From positions 1,922,001-1,986,000 of the forward strand of contig NZ_JAINWA010000003.1 of the NCBI RefSeq assembly GCF_021021555.1: a stretch of DNA of 64,000 nucleotides. Reading direction: 5' to 3'. Source of the DNA: Teretinema zuelzerae. Its GTDB lineage: Bacteria; Spirochaetota; Spirochaetia; Treponematales; Treponemataceae. The notes beneath the pieces were generated by a model. It had not been told where the DNA came from, made no database searches, and was given only the letters and a program-made list of their open reading frames with translations. A program made the translations under genes and the position numbers. How positions within the stretch are numbered: the first letter of the stretch is position 1; every line of letters begins with the position of its first letter. Shown piece by piece: positions 1 to 8,788 of the stretch.

Positions 1-55
1 CACCGGCCTTCAGATCCGCAATCTGACGCTCTATCCAGCTGAGCTATAGTCTCGC
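1..55 (-). tRNA. tRNA-Arg (anticodon GCG), 3' part cut by the window edge
   Basis: The minus strand reads a tRNA 5' half. It has a 7-base acceptor strand GCGAGAC at 55-49, a D arm with AGCTGGATA, an anticodon stem TCAGA/TCTGA and a loop TTGCGGA, giving anticodon GCG (Arg, CGC/CGU codons). The variable loop follows and the T arm runs off the window start. Bacteria usually decode these codons with an ACG (inosine) tRNA, so a G34 version is less usual. Confidence 0.85.
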
Positions 56-149
56 GAAATGGAAATCGTCAAAACTGACGATTTCCATTTCGCTTGGAGT
101 TTTTTCGCATTGCAAAAAAACTCCACACGCATTTGCGCTTATCAAGCGC
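56..149. repeat. Three consecutive hairpins between tRNA genes
   Basis: The spacer between tRNA-Arg and tRNA-Ser is almost entirely inverted repeats. The first is a perfect 16-bp stem GAAATGGAAATCGTCA (56-71 with 76-91, loop AAAC). The second is an 11-bp stem TGGAGTTTTTT (95-105 with 115-125). The third is a small 6-bp stem GCGCTT/AAGCGC (135-140 with 144-149). They may terminate transcription or mark processing points in the minus-strand tRNA transcript. Confidence 0.8.
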
Positions 150-157
150 TGTTCATA

Positions 158-245
158 CGGAGCAGGGGGGATTCGAACCCCCGAAACCCTTTTGGGGTTT
201 AACTCCTTAGCAGGGAGCCCGATTCGGCCACTCTCGCACCGCTCC
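158..245 (-). tRNA. tRNA-Ser (anticodon GCU)
   Basis: This is a complete class II tRNA on the minus strand. The acceptor GGAGCGG pairs with CTGCTCC, followed by discriminator G. The anticodon loop CTGCTAA gives GCU. The long variable arm (ACCCC/GGGGT type) and a T loop with GGTTCGAATCC are typical of serine tRNA. CCA is not encoded. Confidence 0.95.
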
Positions 246-296
246 AAGGAATCTTTCAGTAAGCATCGCCCGGTTAACGCGGCGGAGTATCAAAGC

Positions 297-381
297 CGGA
301 GCAGGGGGGATTCGAACCCCCGGTACCTTTCGGCACAACGGTTTTCAAGACCGCCTCCTTAAACCGCTCGGACACCGCTCC
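297..381 (-). tRNA. tRNA-Ser (anticodon UGA)
   Basis: This is a second class II tRNA with the same acceptor stem and T arm as the neighbouring serine tRNA. The anticodon loop CTTGAAA gives UGA (UCA codons). The long variable arm is present, the discriminator is G and CCA is not encoded. Both Ser tRNAs and the Arg tRNA are transcribed leftward. Confidence 0.95.
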
Positions 382-469
382 ATAAAGATGCTCCTCACAG
401 TATAGTAAAAGCATTGCGCGTGTCAAGAAGGCCTCGACGCATGAACTCCCCTCAAAATCCACTTTTTAC

Positions 470-498
470 TTGAGCAGAATCTTCCTTGGTTCTATACT
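470..498 (+). promoter_or_regulatory. Promoter of thyX, leaderless layout
   Basis: TTGAGC (470-475), 17-base spacer, TATACT (493-498). The ATG at 506 begins 7 bases after the -10 box, about where transcription should start, so the mRNA probably has no 5' leader. Confidence 0.7.
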
Positions 499-505
499 CC
501 TTCAC

Positions 506-1342
506 ATGGCACATTGTATAGTCCCCGAAGCAGAAGCACTTTTGGATAAGGAAATCCCGGTTTTAGACAAGGGATTCATCCGGTTGGTCGATTATCTGGG
601 CGGAGATTCCCGCATCGTTCAGTCAGCGCGCGTTTCGTACGGAGAAGGAACCAAGACCGTCAGGGAAGACGGCGCGCTCATCGATTATCTGCTGCGGCAT
701 CAGCACACATCGCCCTTCGAACAGGTGGTACTCACCTTTCACGTAAAACTGCCGATTTTCGTCGCCCGACAGTGGATCCGCCACCGAATGGCCCGCGTCA
801 ATGAAATCTCGGGAAGATACTCGATCCTGAAAAACGACTGCTATCTGCCGGACCCGGCGGATATCGCCCTGCAAAGCTCGGACAACAAACAGGGGAGAGC
901 CTCGGAACCAGTGGCCCGGGAAGAGGCATTGAAAATACGCGAAGAAATGAGGATTCAACAGGAAGAGGCCTTTTCCGGCTACGATTCCCTTATAGAACAG
1001 AATCTCGCGCGGGAAATCGCTCGCATAAACCTCCCTGTTTCCACCTACACCGAATGGTACTGGCAGATCGACCTGCATAATCTCTTCCATTTTTTGCGTC
1101 TCCGCTGCGACGAGCACGCGCAAAAAGAAATACGCGACTACGCGAACGCCATGCTTTCCGTCTGCCGGGCGGTCGCGCCCATGGCGACAGCATCTTTCGA
1201 GAGGCATCAAAAGAACGGCGTAAACTTTTCAGGCGAAGAAATGGTTGCGCTTCGGGCCATGCTCGAAGGACAAAAACCGGAGCTTGAAGGAAAAGCGCTC
1301 GAACGGCTCGAAGAAAAAATCCGCTCGGGAAAGCAGCTCTAA
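506..1342 (+). CDS. thyX: Flavin-dependent thymidylate synthase ThyX
   Basis: ThyX makes dTMP from dUMP using FAD, NAD(P)H and methylene-tetrahydrofolate, replacing ThyA. The protein is 278 aa from the ATG at 506. The family signature RHRx7S is present as RHRMARVNEIS at residues 92-102, and an N-terminal stretch (HQHTSPFEQ) matches the conserved active-site His/Glu region. An earlier in-frame ATG at 470 would start inside the -35 box, so 506 is preferred. No Shine-Dalgarno sequence is visible. The next gene converges with only 5 bases between stops. Identification is firm; 278 aa is slightly longer than many ThyX proteins. Confidence 0.95.
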   Translation: MAHCIVPEAEALLDKEIPVLDKGFIRLVDYLGGDSRIVQSARVSYGEGTKTVREDGALIDYLLRHQHTSPFEQVVLTFHVKLPIFVARQWIRHRMARVNEISGRYSILKNDCYLPDPADIALQSSDNKQGRASEPVAREEALKIREEMRIQQEEAFSGYDSLIEQNLAREIARINLPVSTYTEWYWQIDLHNLFHFLRLRCDEHAQKEIRDYANAMLSVCRAVAPMATASFERHQKNGVNFSGEEMVALRAMLEGQKPELEGKALERLEEKIRSGKQL

Positions 1343-1347
1343 GCGAA

Positions 1348-3039
1348 TTATTTAGCGCGCAGCGTTTTTGCGAAAAGAGCGTCGATATCCGTGCGGGCCT
1401 TCACTCCGAAGGCCGGCACGGAGCTTCCCGGCTCCAAAACCCGATACAGATGTTCCGGGTTTTTTCGGTACGCCGGGCTTTCCTTATCGTTCACCCACCA
1501 GTCAAGCACAGACAACACGCCGAACGTCGTCTCGATGAGATACGCGTTATTTCCCTTTTTCGAGTGCCTTCCGCCGCACAGGGCGTCGAGACGCACCGAG
1601 AGAGCGTTTGGAATGGCGAACTTGTAGGGCATCCAGGGATTGCCGATCCCGGGCACGGAGCTTTCAGGATCGGGGTCAGGAACGGAGAACTCGTGGATTT
1701 CGGCGGAGTATCGGGAAAGAAGCCGTTCAAGGCGGCGAACTCGAACGTAAAAGGGCGGAATCCGGTCGTCTTTCTGCAATCGGCTCGATCCGTACATTCT
1801 GATGTCGAAATACGGCAAAAACATATTCTTAATCAGCGAATACATATTGGATAACAGTTTTCGTCCGTAGGGAGACTTGCCGAAATCAGGCTGCGTATAA
1901 ATTTGGTGCGTAAAGGATTTTAAATCGACGCTGAATTGCTTATCGAAGATGCTTTCCTGATACAAAATCCAATCGTCGAGAATCGTATTAATGTCTTCTA
2001 TATCGTCGACGGCCGATTCCGGTTCAAGGCGTTCGAATTTAATCAGGCGCAAGCCCTGAAACAGTTCCTCGAGAATCCAGAAGAGTATCATGGCGAAATG
2101 CAACGGATTATCCGGAGCCAACTGAATAAAAGCATCCTGAAATTCCAGCATCGAAAGAAAATACGGACAAAAATCGGGATAGTTCTCCAGATTGTTCCAG
2201 CCGGCCTCGGGAAACAGGCGTTCAAGCAAATGCAAACCTTTTTGGACTTCTTCGGGAATCTCAGGAGGCCGCTCTTCCTCGACATCTGCCGCTGCGGTTC
2301 CGGAAGAAGCATACACGATTTCCGGTTCGTTGCCGCGCTGGATCAACACCTCGGAGGGGGACACATCGAGCCAGGAAAGAACCTTCGAACCATGGGCATA
2401 AAAAAGCTGTTGGAAGGAAAGATATTCAGGCGAAACGTACCGCAGCACCAGGGGATAGAGGCCGGGAATCACCTTGTCCAGAATGTAGTACCACTCTTCC
2501 GTTGCCGAGGAAACCTGGCGCCGCAGGCCGTCGGGATCGGAAGGAACGAAGTCGTTAATCAGGCAGGCGTAGGCGTTTTTATATTTGCGGGTTATCGCCG
2601 GACCGCCGAGATAGCAGCCCTTGATTAAAAAACGGAAAAGGGTTTTCACGAAGGGAGCGACCTCGGGAATCGTTGCTTCGGAAGCGCGATGCTGCAGATC
2701 TACCAGCAGCCGTGTCATGGCAGGAACATCCATTGAAGCGGTAAGAACAAGCAGGCCGGAGGCTATCGGATCGGCCTTGGCCAGAGACTGAATAAAATCG
2801 TCTTTTCTATCGAGCGGGAGCATCTTTCTGGTAGAAGTTACGCATTGCTGAATATGACCGATGTAATCGTTCAAGGTATACAGAAGGAAATCCGGATTGA
2901 CTTTATCGGTCCTGTCCGGCTTCAGGAAATTAACCGGCGCCTTGATTCGATATTGGCGATCGGACAACAGCTGATTCATCGCCTGAAGTTCTTTATCTGT
3001 CTGCGTCGCCAGCAAAATCGAGCCTGTCTTTACATCCAT
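1348..3039 (-). CDS. Spirochaete conserved hypothetical protein
   Basis: This encodes a 563-aa, probably cytosolic protein with no signal peptide or clear membrane segment. I do not recognise a catalytic motif. The general character (Leu-rich helical stretches, scattered aromatic residues) resembles large hypothetical proteins found in treponemes, but I cannot name a family with confidence. The start is supported by AAGGA seven bases before the ATG. It lies 10 bases downstream of the DUF2804 gene on the same strand, so the two probably form an operon. Its function is unknown. Confidence 0.75.
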   Translation of the reverse strand: MDVKTGSILLATQTDKELQAMNQLLSDRQYRIKAPVNFLKPDRTDKVNPDFLLYTLNDYIGHIQQCVTSTRKMLPLDRKDDFIQSLAKADPIASGLLVLTASMDVPAMTRLLVDLQHRASEATIPEVAPFVKTLFRFLIKGCYLGGPAITRKYKNAYACLINDFVPSDPDGLRRQVSSATEEWYYILDKVIPGLYPLVLRYVSPEYLSFQQLFYAHGSKVLSWLDVSPSEVLIQRGNEPEIVYASSGTAAADVEEERPPEIPEEVQKGLHLLERLFPEAGWNNLENYPDFCPYFLSMLEFQDAFIQLAPDNPLHFAMILFWILEELFQGLRLIKFERLEPESAVDDIEDINTILDDWILYQESIFDKQFSVDLKSFTHQIYTQPDFGKSPYGRKLLSNMYSLIKNMFLPYFDIRMYGSSRLQKDDRIPPFYVRVRRLERLLSRYSAEIHEFSVPDPDPESSVPGIGNPWMPYKFAIPNALSVRLDALCGGRHSKKGNNAYLIETTFGVLSVLDWWVNDKESPAYRKNPEHLYRVLEPGSSVPAFGVKARTDIDALFAKTLRAK

Positions 3040-3049
3040 GATATCATCC

Positions 3050-4087
3050 TTAAATACGCAACAAAACCTTTTTTCCGATGCCGGGAAAGTTTTTTAATAC
3101 GACTCGCTCCCCCTCGCCGGTCAACAGCACCCCGTCGAACGCGCCGTACACCGTATGATACATCGTGCGCACGATCAGAGCGCTCAACGCGCGGGAGCTG
3201 TCCGATATCGGGGTAAACACCAAATCGATCATGCTTTCCGTGTCCTGGATAATCCAATCGCCTGTAACGCCCCAGGGACGCGTAATTTTAACCGGAGGAA
3301 GAGGCCACGCCCTGCCGTCGATAAAAAGAACATTGTCGTTATACCGATAATCGTCGCGCGAAAGCGAATTCGCAAGATGAAACGAAACCAGCTTGCCGTT
3401 AATCCGCCCCATTCCGACGAGGGTGCTGCTTTTAGACCGCAGCGGCAGATAGGTTTTCCGGACATCGAAAAAACCGACTCCCTGATCCGCTGAAATCTGC
3501 CGGTCGTCGTAGCCGGTGCTTATCCACCCATGGAGAGGGCCGGTCGCCATATACGAACCCTGGCAGCGCCTGCGCACTTCGTAGGGAACCAGAAACGAGC
3601 ACTCTCCGCCTTCATGTTCAGAAGGATTCATTTCCAGGCGGCCCTCGCACGGAGGACGAACGCTGTCTCCCAGAAAATCGAAATCGACATGGATGAGGCT
3701 TTTTTGCATGCGGGAATGGATCCGGACGTATCTGCGATGGGACCGGCAGGCGGTAACGCCGTTTAAAAAGCTGCGGGGGATGCGGGTCAAACCCGGCGGA
3801 ATTATGCGCCGGTACGCGATTCGCCTTCCGGTTTTCCGGTTCCAGAGCGTCGTTTCCATGAAACCGAAGAAGCTGGAGTTGAATATCTCGATCTCGCCGA
3901 TGTTTTCAGAATCGCAAAAGAGGAAACGGAGAGTTTCCATGATCCGGAGATTGGTAAATGATACAGGCAGGGGTAAATCCCCGAAAGGACGCTTCATGCC
4001 GCGGATATCAAAATGGCCGAATGCGCCGTTGAACGATCCGAAACACGCTTTTCCGTTTTTTACCGGATAGTCAGGAGCAGGCCCCAT
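3050..4087 (-). CDS. DUF2804 family protein
   Basis: This 345-aa protein fits the DUF2804 family in length and in two typical stretches. One is the central GFFDVRKTYLPLRSK region. The other is the C-terminal AFDGVLLTGEGE followed by LKNFPGIGKK. The fold of the family resembles lipocalin/carotenoid-hydratase-like beta barrels, but the activity is unknown. An upstream TTG at 4102 is possible. The ATG at 4087 is preferred because a -10 box TATACA (4099-4094 on the minus strand) sits exactly 6 bases before it, matching the leaderless pattern of neighbours. The gene is divergent from the beta-CASP nuclease gene. Confidence 0.75.
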   Translation of the reverse strand: MGPAPDYPVKNGKACFGSFNGAFGHFDIRGMKRPFGDLPLPVSFTNLRIMETLRFLFCDSENIGEIEIFNSSFFGFMETTLWNRKTGRRIAYRRIIPPGLTRIPRSFLNGVTACRSHRRYVRIHSRMQKSLIHVDFDFLGDSVRPPCEGRLEMNPSEHEGGECSFLVPYEVRRRCQGSYMATGPLHGWISTGYDDRQISADQGVGFFDVRKTYLPLRSKSSTLVGMGRINGKLVSFHLANSLSRDDYRYNDNVLFIDGRAWPLPPVKITRPWGVTGDWIIQDTESMIDLVFTPISDSSRALSALIVRTMYHTVYGAFDGVLLTGEGERVVLKNFPGIGKKVLLRI

Positions 4088-4140
4088 CTCTCGTGTATAC
4101 AATGAACACCTCGAATCTCGATTATACCATAACTCCCGAC

Positions 4141-4169
4141 TTGCGGAACAGTTCCAATGCGTCTATCCT
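4141..4169 (+). promoter_or_regulatory. Promoter of beta-CASP nuclease gene, leaderless layout
   Basis: TTGCGG (4141-4146), 17-base spacer, TATCCT (4164-4169), then 6 bases to the ATG at 4176. Confidence 0.6.
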
Positions 4170-4175
4170 TTCTAT

Positions 4176-5585
4176 ATGAGCATATACTTTTATTCCCTCG
4201 GGGCGGCAGAAGAGGTAACAGGATCTAAGCACATCATCGAGGTCGACGGACGGATGATTCTCGTCGATTGCGGCGCATTCCAGGGCCGAAGGGCCGAGGC
4301 AGACGAAAAAAACCGCAATTTCGAGGTTCCGGCCGATAAAATGGACGCGGTCGTACTCACCCACGCGCACTATGACCATTGCGGACTCCTCCCCCTGCTC
4401 GGACTAAAAGGCTTTAACGGCAATATCTACGCTACGCCGGCTACAAGGGACCTTGCTAACATCATCATGATGGACTCGGCGCGCATTCAAGCCCGCGACG
4501 CGGAATACCTGCAAAAGCAGGCGAGAAAGCACGGCCAGGAATTTTCCTGGCGCCCGTTATACAACGAACAGGACGCGATAAACACGACAAACCAGATCAT
4601 CACCATCTCCTACAGAAGGCCGACGTGGATCACGCCCAATATACTGCTTGAATTCTTCGACGCAGGCCACATCCTCGGCTCCGCCATGGCTCTCATTACC
4701 GTAACAGACGGCGAAGGAAACACGAAAAAGATCGCCTGCACCGGCGATCTGGGGAGGAAGGGAAAAGCCATCATCCGCGATCCCGAGATTCTCCCCCCGG
4801 CCGATTACATCGTGTTAGAAAGCACCTACGGCGACCGTCTGCATGAAACCACCGAGGACGCGCTTGCGAAACTGGCCGACGTGGCGACAAAGGCCATAAA
4901 AATGAACGGCAAGATCGTCATCCCCGCGTTCGCGATCGAGCGCACCCAGGAGCTGGTATATTACTTCCATGTCCTCGTCGACCGGAAGATCATCCCCGAG
5001 ATTCCCATATTCGTCGATTCGCCGATGGCGGTGAACGCGACGAGCATCTTCCAGGTTCATCCGGAGTGCTACGACGAAGCGACCCATGAAGCCTTCATAA
5101 AGCATCACAAGAACCCCTTCGGCTTTAATTCGCTGAGGTTCGTCACCAGCGTCGAAGAATCGAAAAGCTTGAACGAGATGGAAGGACCGATGATAATCAT
5201 CAGCGCCGACGGCATGTGCGAAGCCGGCCGCATCACCCATCATCTGGCAAATACCATCGGAGATCCCTGCAACCAGATTCTTATCGTGGGCTATATGGCC
5301 GAACATACGCTCGGAAGGCGGATTTTAAATCGCGAAATGGAAGTAAGAATATTCAATCAATGGTATAACGTACGTGCGGAGATAACCCAGATCAACGCTT
5401 TCAGCGCTCATGCAGACTATCAGGAAGCTACCGATTGGCTTCAGTCTATGGATACATCAGGCTTAAAGAGAATCTTCATGGTTCACGGAGAACCTGAAGT
5501 TCAGGTGGTTTTTAAAGATCACCTTGAGGAAAACGGGTTCAAGTCCGTTCAGATCGTCAAATACGGAGAACACTACGAATTATGA
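4176..5585 (+). CDS. Beta-CASP metallo-beta-lactamase-fold RNase
   Basis: This is a predicted zinc-dependent RNA endo/exonuclease of the CPSF/YSH1-like bacterial group, 469 aa. The metal-binding motifs are in order: HAHYDHCG at 63-70, DAGHILGSA with His165, GDLG with Asp191, then the beta-CASP elements ESTYGDR and DGMCEAGRITHH, and the C-terminal RMMBL signature FSAHADYQE and VHGEPEV. No N-terminal signal or DNA-binding domain is seen. Its stop overlaps the next start (ATGA), so it is co-translated with the rRNA methyltransferase, suggesting an RNA maturation operon. The exact RNA substrate cannot be told from the sequence. Confidence 0.92.
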   Translation: MSIYFYSLGAAEEVTGSKHIIEVDGRMILVDCGAFQGRRAEADEKNRNFEVPADKMDAVVLTHAHYDHCGLLPLLGLKGFNGNIYATPATRDLANIIMMDSARIQARDAEYLQKQARKHGQEFSWRPLYNEQDAINTTNQIITISYRRPTWITPNILLEFFDAGHILGSAMALITVTDGEGNTKKIACTGDLGRKGKAIIRDPEILPPADYIVLESTYGDRLHETTEDALAKLADVATKAIKMNGKIVIPAFAIERTQELVYYFHVLVDRKIIPEIPIFVDSPMAVNATSIFQVHPECYDEATHEAFIKHHKNPFGFNSLRFVTSVEESKSLNEMEGPMIIISADGMCEAGRITHHLANTIGDPCNQILIVGYMAEHTLGRRILNREMEVRIFNQWYNVRAEITQINAFSAHADYQEATDWLQSMDTSGLKRIFMVHGEPEVQVVFKDHLEENGFKSVQIVKYGEHYEL

Positions 5586-6364
5586 GAATCATCACCGGCT
5601 TCCATGCAATCGAAGAAGAACTGCGGGTTCTAGAGTCGAATCTTGAAGGAAAAAACTCCAAAGGGAAAAAAACGCCCCTGCCAGAGGGTCTTACAATACT
5701 GTACGCAAAGCCCGGACCCCGCGTAAAGAAAATACTTGAGCTCGCAGGAAAACTCGGAATCGCGGCGGAAGAAACCGATCCCAAAAAACTGGACGCGCTC
5801 GCCTCTGCGTTGCCGCCGCTCGCCCGCGATCACCGCGGCATCGTCTTCCAGATGGCGCATGCAGATGAAAAAGCGCCCTTGCGCCTCGAGGACGCGATAA
5901 AACAGCTTGCCGTCAAAGAAAAAGCGATTGTGATTATTCTGGACTCGATTACCGATCCGCATAATACCGGCGCGATAATCCGAAGCGCCGACCAGTTCGG
6001 GGTGGATCTCGTCATCATTCCCGAACACAGAAGCGCTACCGATTTCGAAGTGATAGCCAGAACGAGCGCGGGCGCCTCGGCCTGGGTTCCGATAGTCCTG
6101 GCTACGAACCTCGTGCGCGCCGCCGAACAACTTAAAGAAGCAGGCTTTTGGCTCTACGGCGCGGACGCGGGCGGAACGCCGCTCGGTCAGCTTGCGTTCG
6201 CCGACAAAGCCGCCGTCGTCATGGGCAGCGAGGGAAAGGGCATCGCCCAGCTGTTGTCCAAAAAATGCGATGCGATCGTTTCGATACCGACTCGCGGCCG
6301 CCTCGACAGCTTGAACGTTTCCGTGGCAGCCGGAGTAATTCTCTACGAAATTACAAGAAAATAA
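5582..6364 (+). CDS. rlmB: TrmH/SpoU-family 23S rRNA 2'-O-methyltransferase (RlmB-like)
   Basis: This enzyme transfers a methyl group from SAM to a ribose 2'-OH in rRNA and is 260 aa. An N-terminal substrate-binding domain (about 1-95) is followed by the SPOUT knot domain. Its three motifs are visible: NTGAIIRSADQFG (motif 1), VMGSEGKGI (motif 2) and IPTRGRLDSLNVSVAAG (motif 3). The start ATG overlaps the upstream stop as ATGA. The RlmB assignment rests on length and motifs; a tRNA target cannot be excluded. Confidence 0.88.
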   Translation: MRIITGFHAIEEELRVLESNLEGKNSKGKKTPLPEGLTILYAKPGPRVKKILELAGKLGIAAEETDPKKLDALASALPPLARDHRGIVFQMAHADEKAPLRLEDAIKQLAVKEKAIVIILDSITDPHNTGAIIRSADQFGVDLVIIPEHRSATDFEVIARTSAGASAWVPIVLATNLVRAAEQLKEAGFWLYGADAGGTPLGQLAFADKAAVVMGSEGKGIAQLLSKKCDAIVSIPTRGRLDSLNVSVAAGVILYEITRK

Positions 6365-6383
6365 TTAACGCGCCTTTTCGCAA

Positions 6384-6427
6384 CCTTTTCTGTTTGACGG
6401 GAGTCTAACAACCAGAAACAGAAAAGG
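6384..6427 (+). promoter_or_regulatory. Hairpin covering the ribosome-binding site of the hemolysin III gene
   Basis: CCTTTTCTGTTT (6384-6395) pairs perfectly with AAACAGAAAAGG (6416-6427), with a 20-base loop. The right arm contains the AAAAGGA ribosome-binding site of the gene starting at 6435, so folding would hide it. No U-run follows, which makes a simple terminator less likely. Confidence 0.6.
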
Positions 6428-6434
6428 ATGCGCC

Positions 6435-7085
6435 ATGAATAAACTCCCGAAACCCTATCGCCTCAGCGAAGAAATTGCGAACGCCATAACGCACGGCATC
6501 GCCGCTTTTTTATCAATAGCCGGACTCGTCATACTGATAACCCGCGCCGTCCTGCATGCGCCTGAAGGCGAAACCGCGTATTACGTCACCGCGTTCAGCA
6601 TCTTCGGTTTTTCGATGGTATTTCTCTACCTGATGAGCACTCTCTACCATTCGCTGTTAAAAACAAAGGCATACAGCGTATTCGAACGGCTGGACCACTC
6701 GGCTATTTACGTACTAATCGCGGGAACTTACACCGCTTACTGTCTGACGGCGCTGAGGGGAACGGTCGGATGGTGGATTTTCGGAATCATCTGGGGACTT
6801 GCCGCAGCCGGAATTTCGCTGTACGCGGTTTTCGGCTCGAAGCTCAGATACATATCGCTTTTCACCTACATCGGAATGGGATGGATAATCGTTTTCGCCG
6901 CCGATCCGCTGAAAGCAGTCGTAAGCGAGGACAGTTGGGTCCTCCTGCTTGCCGGAGGCATCGTATACACAGTCGGCGCCGGAGTATATGCGCTTAAAAA
7001 GATCAAGTGGACTCACCCGGTATGGCATCTCTTTGTAATGGGAGGAACGATCCTCCACTTCTTTTCAATACTAAAGAGTTTTTAA
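6435..7085 (+). CDS. Hemolysin III / PAQR family membrane protein
   Basis: This is a 216-aa integral membrane protein of the TrhA/YqfA (PAQR) family, predicted with seven transmembrane helices. The family markers are EEIANAITHGIAA near the N-terminus (motif SxxxHG-like), LYHSLLKTKAYSVFERLDHSAIY in the middle and HxxxxxG at the end (HPVWHLFVMGG). These His/Asp residues bind metal in relatives. It is linked in other bacteria to membrane fluidity rather than true haemolysis. The start is set by AAAAGGA, which lies within a hairpin. Confidence 0.9.
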   Translation: MNKLPKPYRLSEEIANAITHGIAAFLSIAGLVILITRAVLHAPEGETAYYVTAFSIFGFSMVFLYLMSTLYHSLLKTKAYSVFERLDHSAIYVLIAGTYTAYCLTALRGTVGWWIFGIIWGLAAAGISLYAVFGSKLRYISLFTYIGMGWIIVFAADPLKAVVSEDSWVLLLAGGIVYTVGAGVYALKKIKWTHPVWHLFVMGGTILHFFSILKSF

Positions 7086-7121
7086 CCCTATCTTTTGATT
7101 CCTTGCTGAAACCGGAAACGC

Positions 7122-8702
7122 TCAGGTTCCAGCGACCACCTTGTTCTTTCCGGTTTTCTTTCCTTCATAGAGAGCCTCGTCCGCGGCGATTATCATTTTT
7201 TCTATATTAGTTCCGGCATACGACGAAACGCCGAGGGTCACCGTAACAAAAACGCTACGGCTTCCGTCGCTAATCGGCGTATCCGCAATAACGCGCCTGA
7301 TCTTCTCCGCGATGCCCTTGCCTCGAATTATGTCCGCGTTGCGGATTACCACGAGAAATTCCTCGCCGCCCCAGCGGAACAACAAATCGTCGACGCGCAA
7401 AACTCCGAGCGAACGAGCCGCGATTTCTCGCAGCACCAGATCTCCGAACACATGCCCATTAAAATCGTTAATCTTCTTAAAATCGTCGATATCGAACATT
7501 ATTATGACGAAACCGATTCCATCCCGTCTATATTCATCGATGAAAGTAGAAACCCGGCTCAGCATGCTGCGCCTGTTCAACAAGCCGGTCAAGGGATCGG
7601 TTTCCGAAATGAGCTCGAGTTCCTGATGACGCTTCGAATACTCCCGGGCTTCTTTAGCCATATAGCTGAACATGGCGATGGTTCCGAACACGGACGATAA
7701 AACAAGGACAATGATAGATATCACGTACAGCTGCACAAGAGAAAATGCTTCCCCGGCGTCCTGTTGCACGACAAGAATCCAGTCCTTGCTTTCTAGCTTG
7801 GCATACGAGGCTAAAATTTGTCTCCCTGATTCCTGATCCGCGTATAGTCCCGCTTTATATATATTTTTCTGCGCGTTCTTGAAAATCGGACTATTCTCCA
7901 TGCTGTGAAAGTCCTGTGTCTCTTTATCGCCGTCCAAACCTTTCAGATCTCCGAATCGGGGATGGGCAACGACGCGACCCTGCGAGTCGATCAAATAGAC
8001 CTGTCCTGTTTTGCCGTACTGCAACGAAGAAACATAGAGGGACAAGGTGTCGAGAAGAATATTGCCGTAGAGGATGGCTTCAAGATTTCCCTCTTCACCC
8101 GGAATTCCGACAGACATTGAAACAGCCGGATAATCCCCCGGTTGCGACAAAAACACATCCGATACGTGAACCTCGGGAAACCCGGATCCGTTCCAAAGTG
8201 AAAACAGACGCTTCGTTTCTTGCGCCCACCTTCTCCAGTTATAGCCCATGAAATACTGCATATCGGTCAATTGTTCCTGCGCCTCATAGGGTTCGGTTAA
8301 CAGGAGCTTGGTCTCTTCGGCAGTCAACAGGGCAAAAAACCGGAAACTGGGAAATTCCTGATGTATTTTGGACAAAAAGGTACGATATTCCAAAGCTTCG
8401 GCAGACGGAATGCCCTTATACCGGCTGCTTGCGCTTTTCTTTAGAAATTCGATATCCGGAAGCTGATTCGTCGCGGCCAAGCGAAGCAATGCGCTTTTAT
8501 CGGCCAAAAACTCTTCGATATGCTGTTTGCCTAAATTGAGAACGATTTCCTGTTCCTGGAGATACGCTTTTTGGATGGAATAAAAAAATAATACCGGAAA
8601 TACAATGCCTAACACAAAGACAAGACACACAATGAGCCACACGAGAAGAACCATTTTTTTCATCATTTTTTCAATTTTCTCAGGTATCCGGGAAGCGCCC
8701 AT
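7122..8702 (-). CDS. Membrane diguanylate cyclase with extracytoplasmic Cache-like sensor
   Basis: This enzyme is predicted to make cyclic di-GMP. It is 526 aa: an N-terminal transmembrane helix (VLLVWLIVCLVFVLGIVF, about 17-37), a large periplasmic region with Cache-like features (LIDSQGRVVAHPR), a second transmembrane helix (about 325-350) and a C-terminal GGDEF domain. The active site is GGEEF at about 445-449. An RVDD sequence five residues before it matches the RxxD inhibitory site. The ATG at 8702 is chosen over one six codons upstream because TATACT ends 6 bases before it. Together with the PilZ protein at 41382 it suggests active c-di-GMP signalling. Confidence 0.9.
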   Translation of the reverse strand: MGASRIPEKIEKMMKKMVLLVWLIVCLVFVLGIVFPVLFFYSIQKAYLQEQEIVLNLGKQHIEEFLADKSALLRLAATNQLPDIEFLKKSASSRYKGIPSAEALEYRTFLSKIHQEFPSFRFFALLTAEETKLLLTEPYEAQEQLTDMQYFMGYNWRRWAQETKRLFSLWNGSGFPEVHVSDVFLSQPGDYPAVSMSVGIPGEEGNLEAILYGNILLDTLSLYVSSLQYGKTGQVYLIDSQGRVVAHPRFGDLKGLDGDKETQDFHSMENSPIFKNAQKNIYKAGLYADQESGRQILASYAKLESKDWILVVQQDAGEAFSLVQLYVISIIVLVLSSVFGTIAMFSYMAKEAREYSKRHQELELISETDPLTGLLNRRSMLSRVSTFIDEYRRDGIGFVIIMFDIDDFKKINDFNGHVFGDLVLREIAARSLGVLRVDDLLFRWGGEEFLVVIRNADIIRGKGIAEKIRRVIADTPISDGSRSVFVTVTLGVSSYAGTNIEKMIIAADEALYEGKKTGKNKVVAGT

Positions 8703-8708
8703 CTGACA

Positions 8709-8736
8709 AGTATAGTTCACTCATCCGCAATTGCAA
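8709..8736 (-). promoter_or_regulatory. Promoter of diguanylate cyclase gene, leaderless layout
   Basis: On the minus strand, TTGCAA (8736-8731), 16-base spacer, TATACT (8714-8709), then 6 bases to the ATG at 8702. It is divergent from the aspS promoter. Confidence 0.65.
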
Positions 8737-8752
8737 AATTCAACGGCTCTTC

Positions 8753-8782
8753 TTGTCATGAACCGACGCTTCTGCATATACT
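8753..8782 (+). promoter_or_regulatory. Promoter of aspS, leaderless layout
   Basis: TTGTCA (8753-8758), 18-base spacer, TATACT (8777-8782), then 6 bases to the ATG at 8789. Confidence 0.7.
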
Positions 8783-8788
8783 GGTTCA

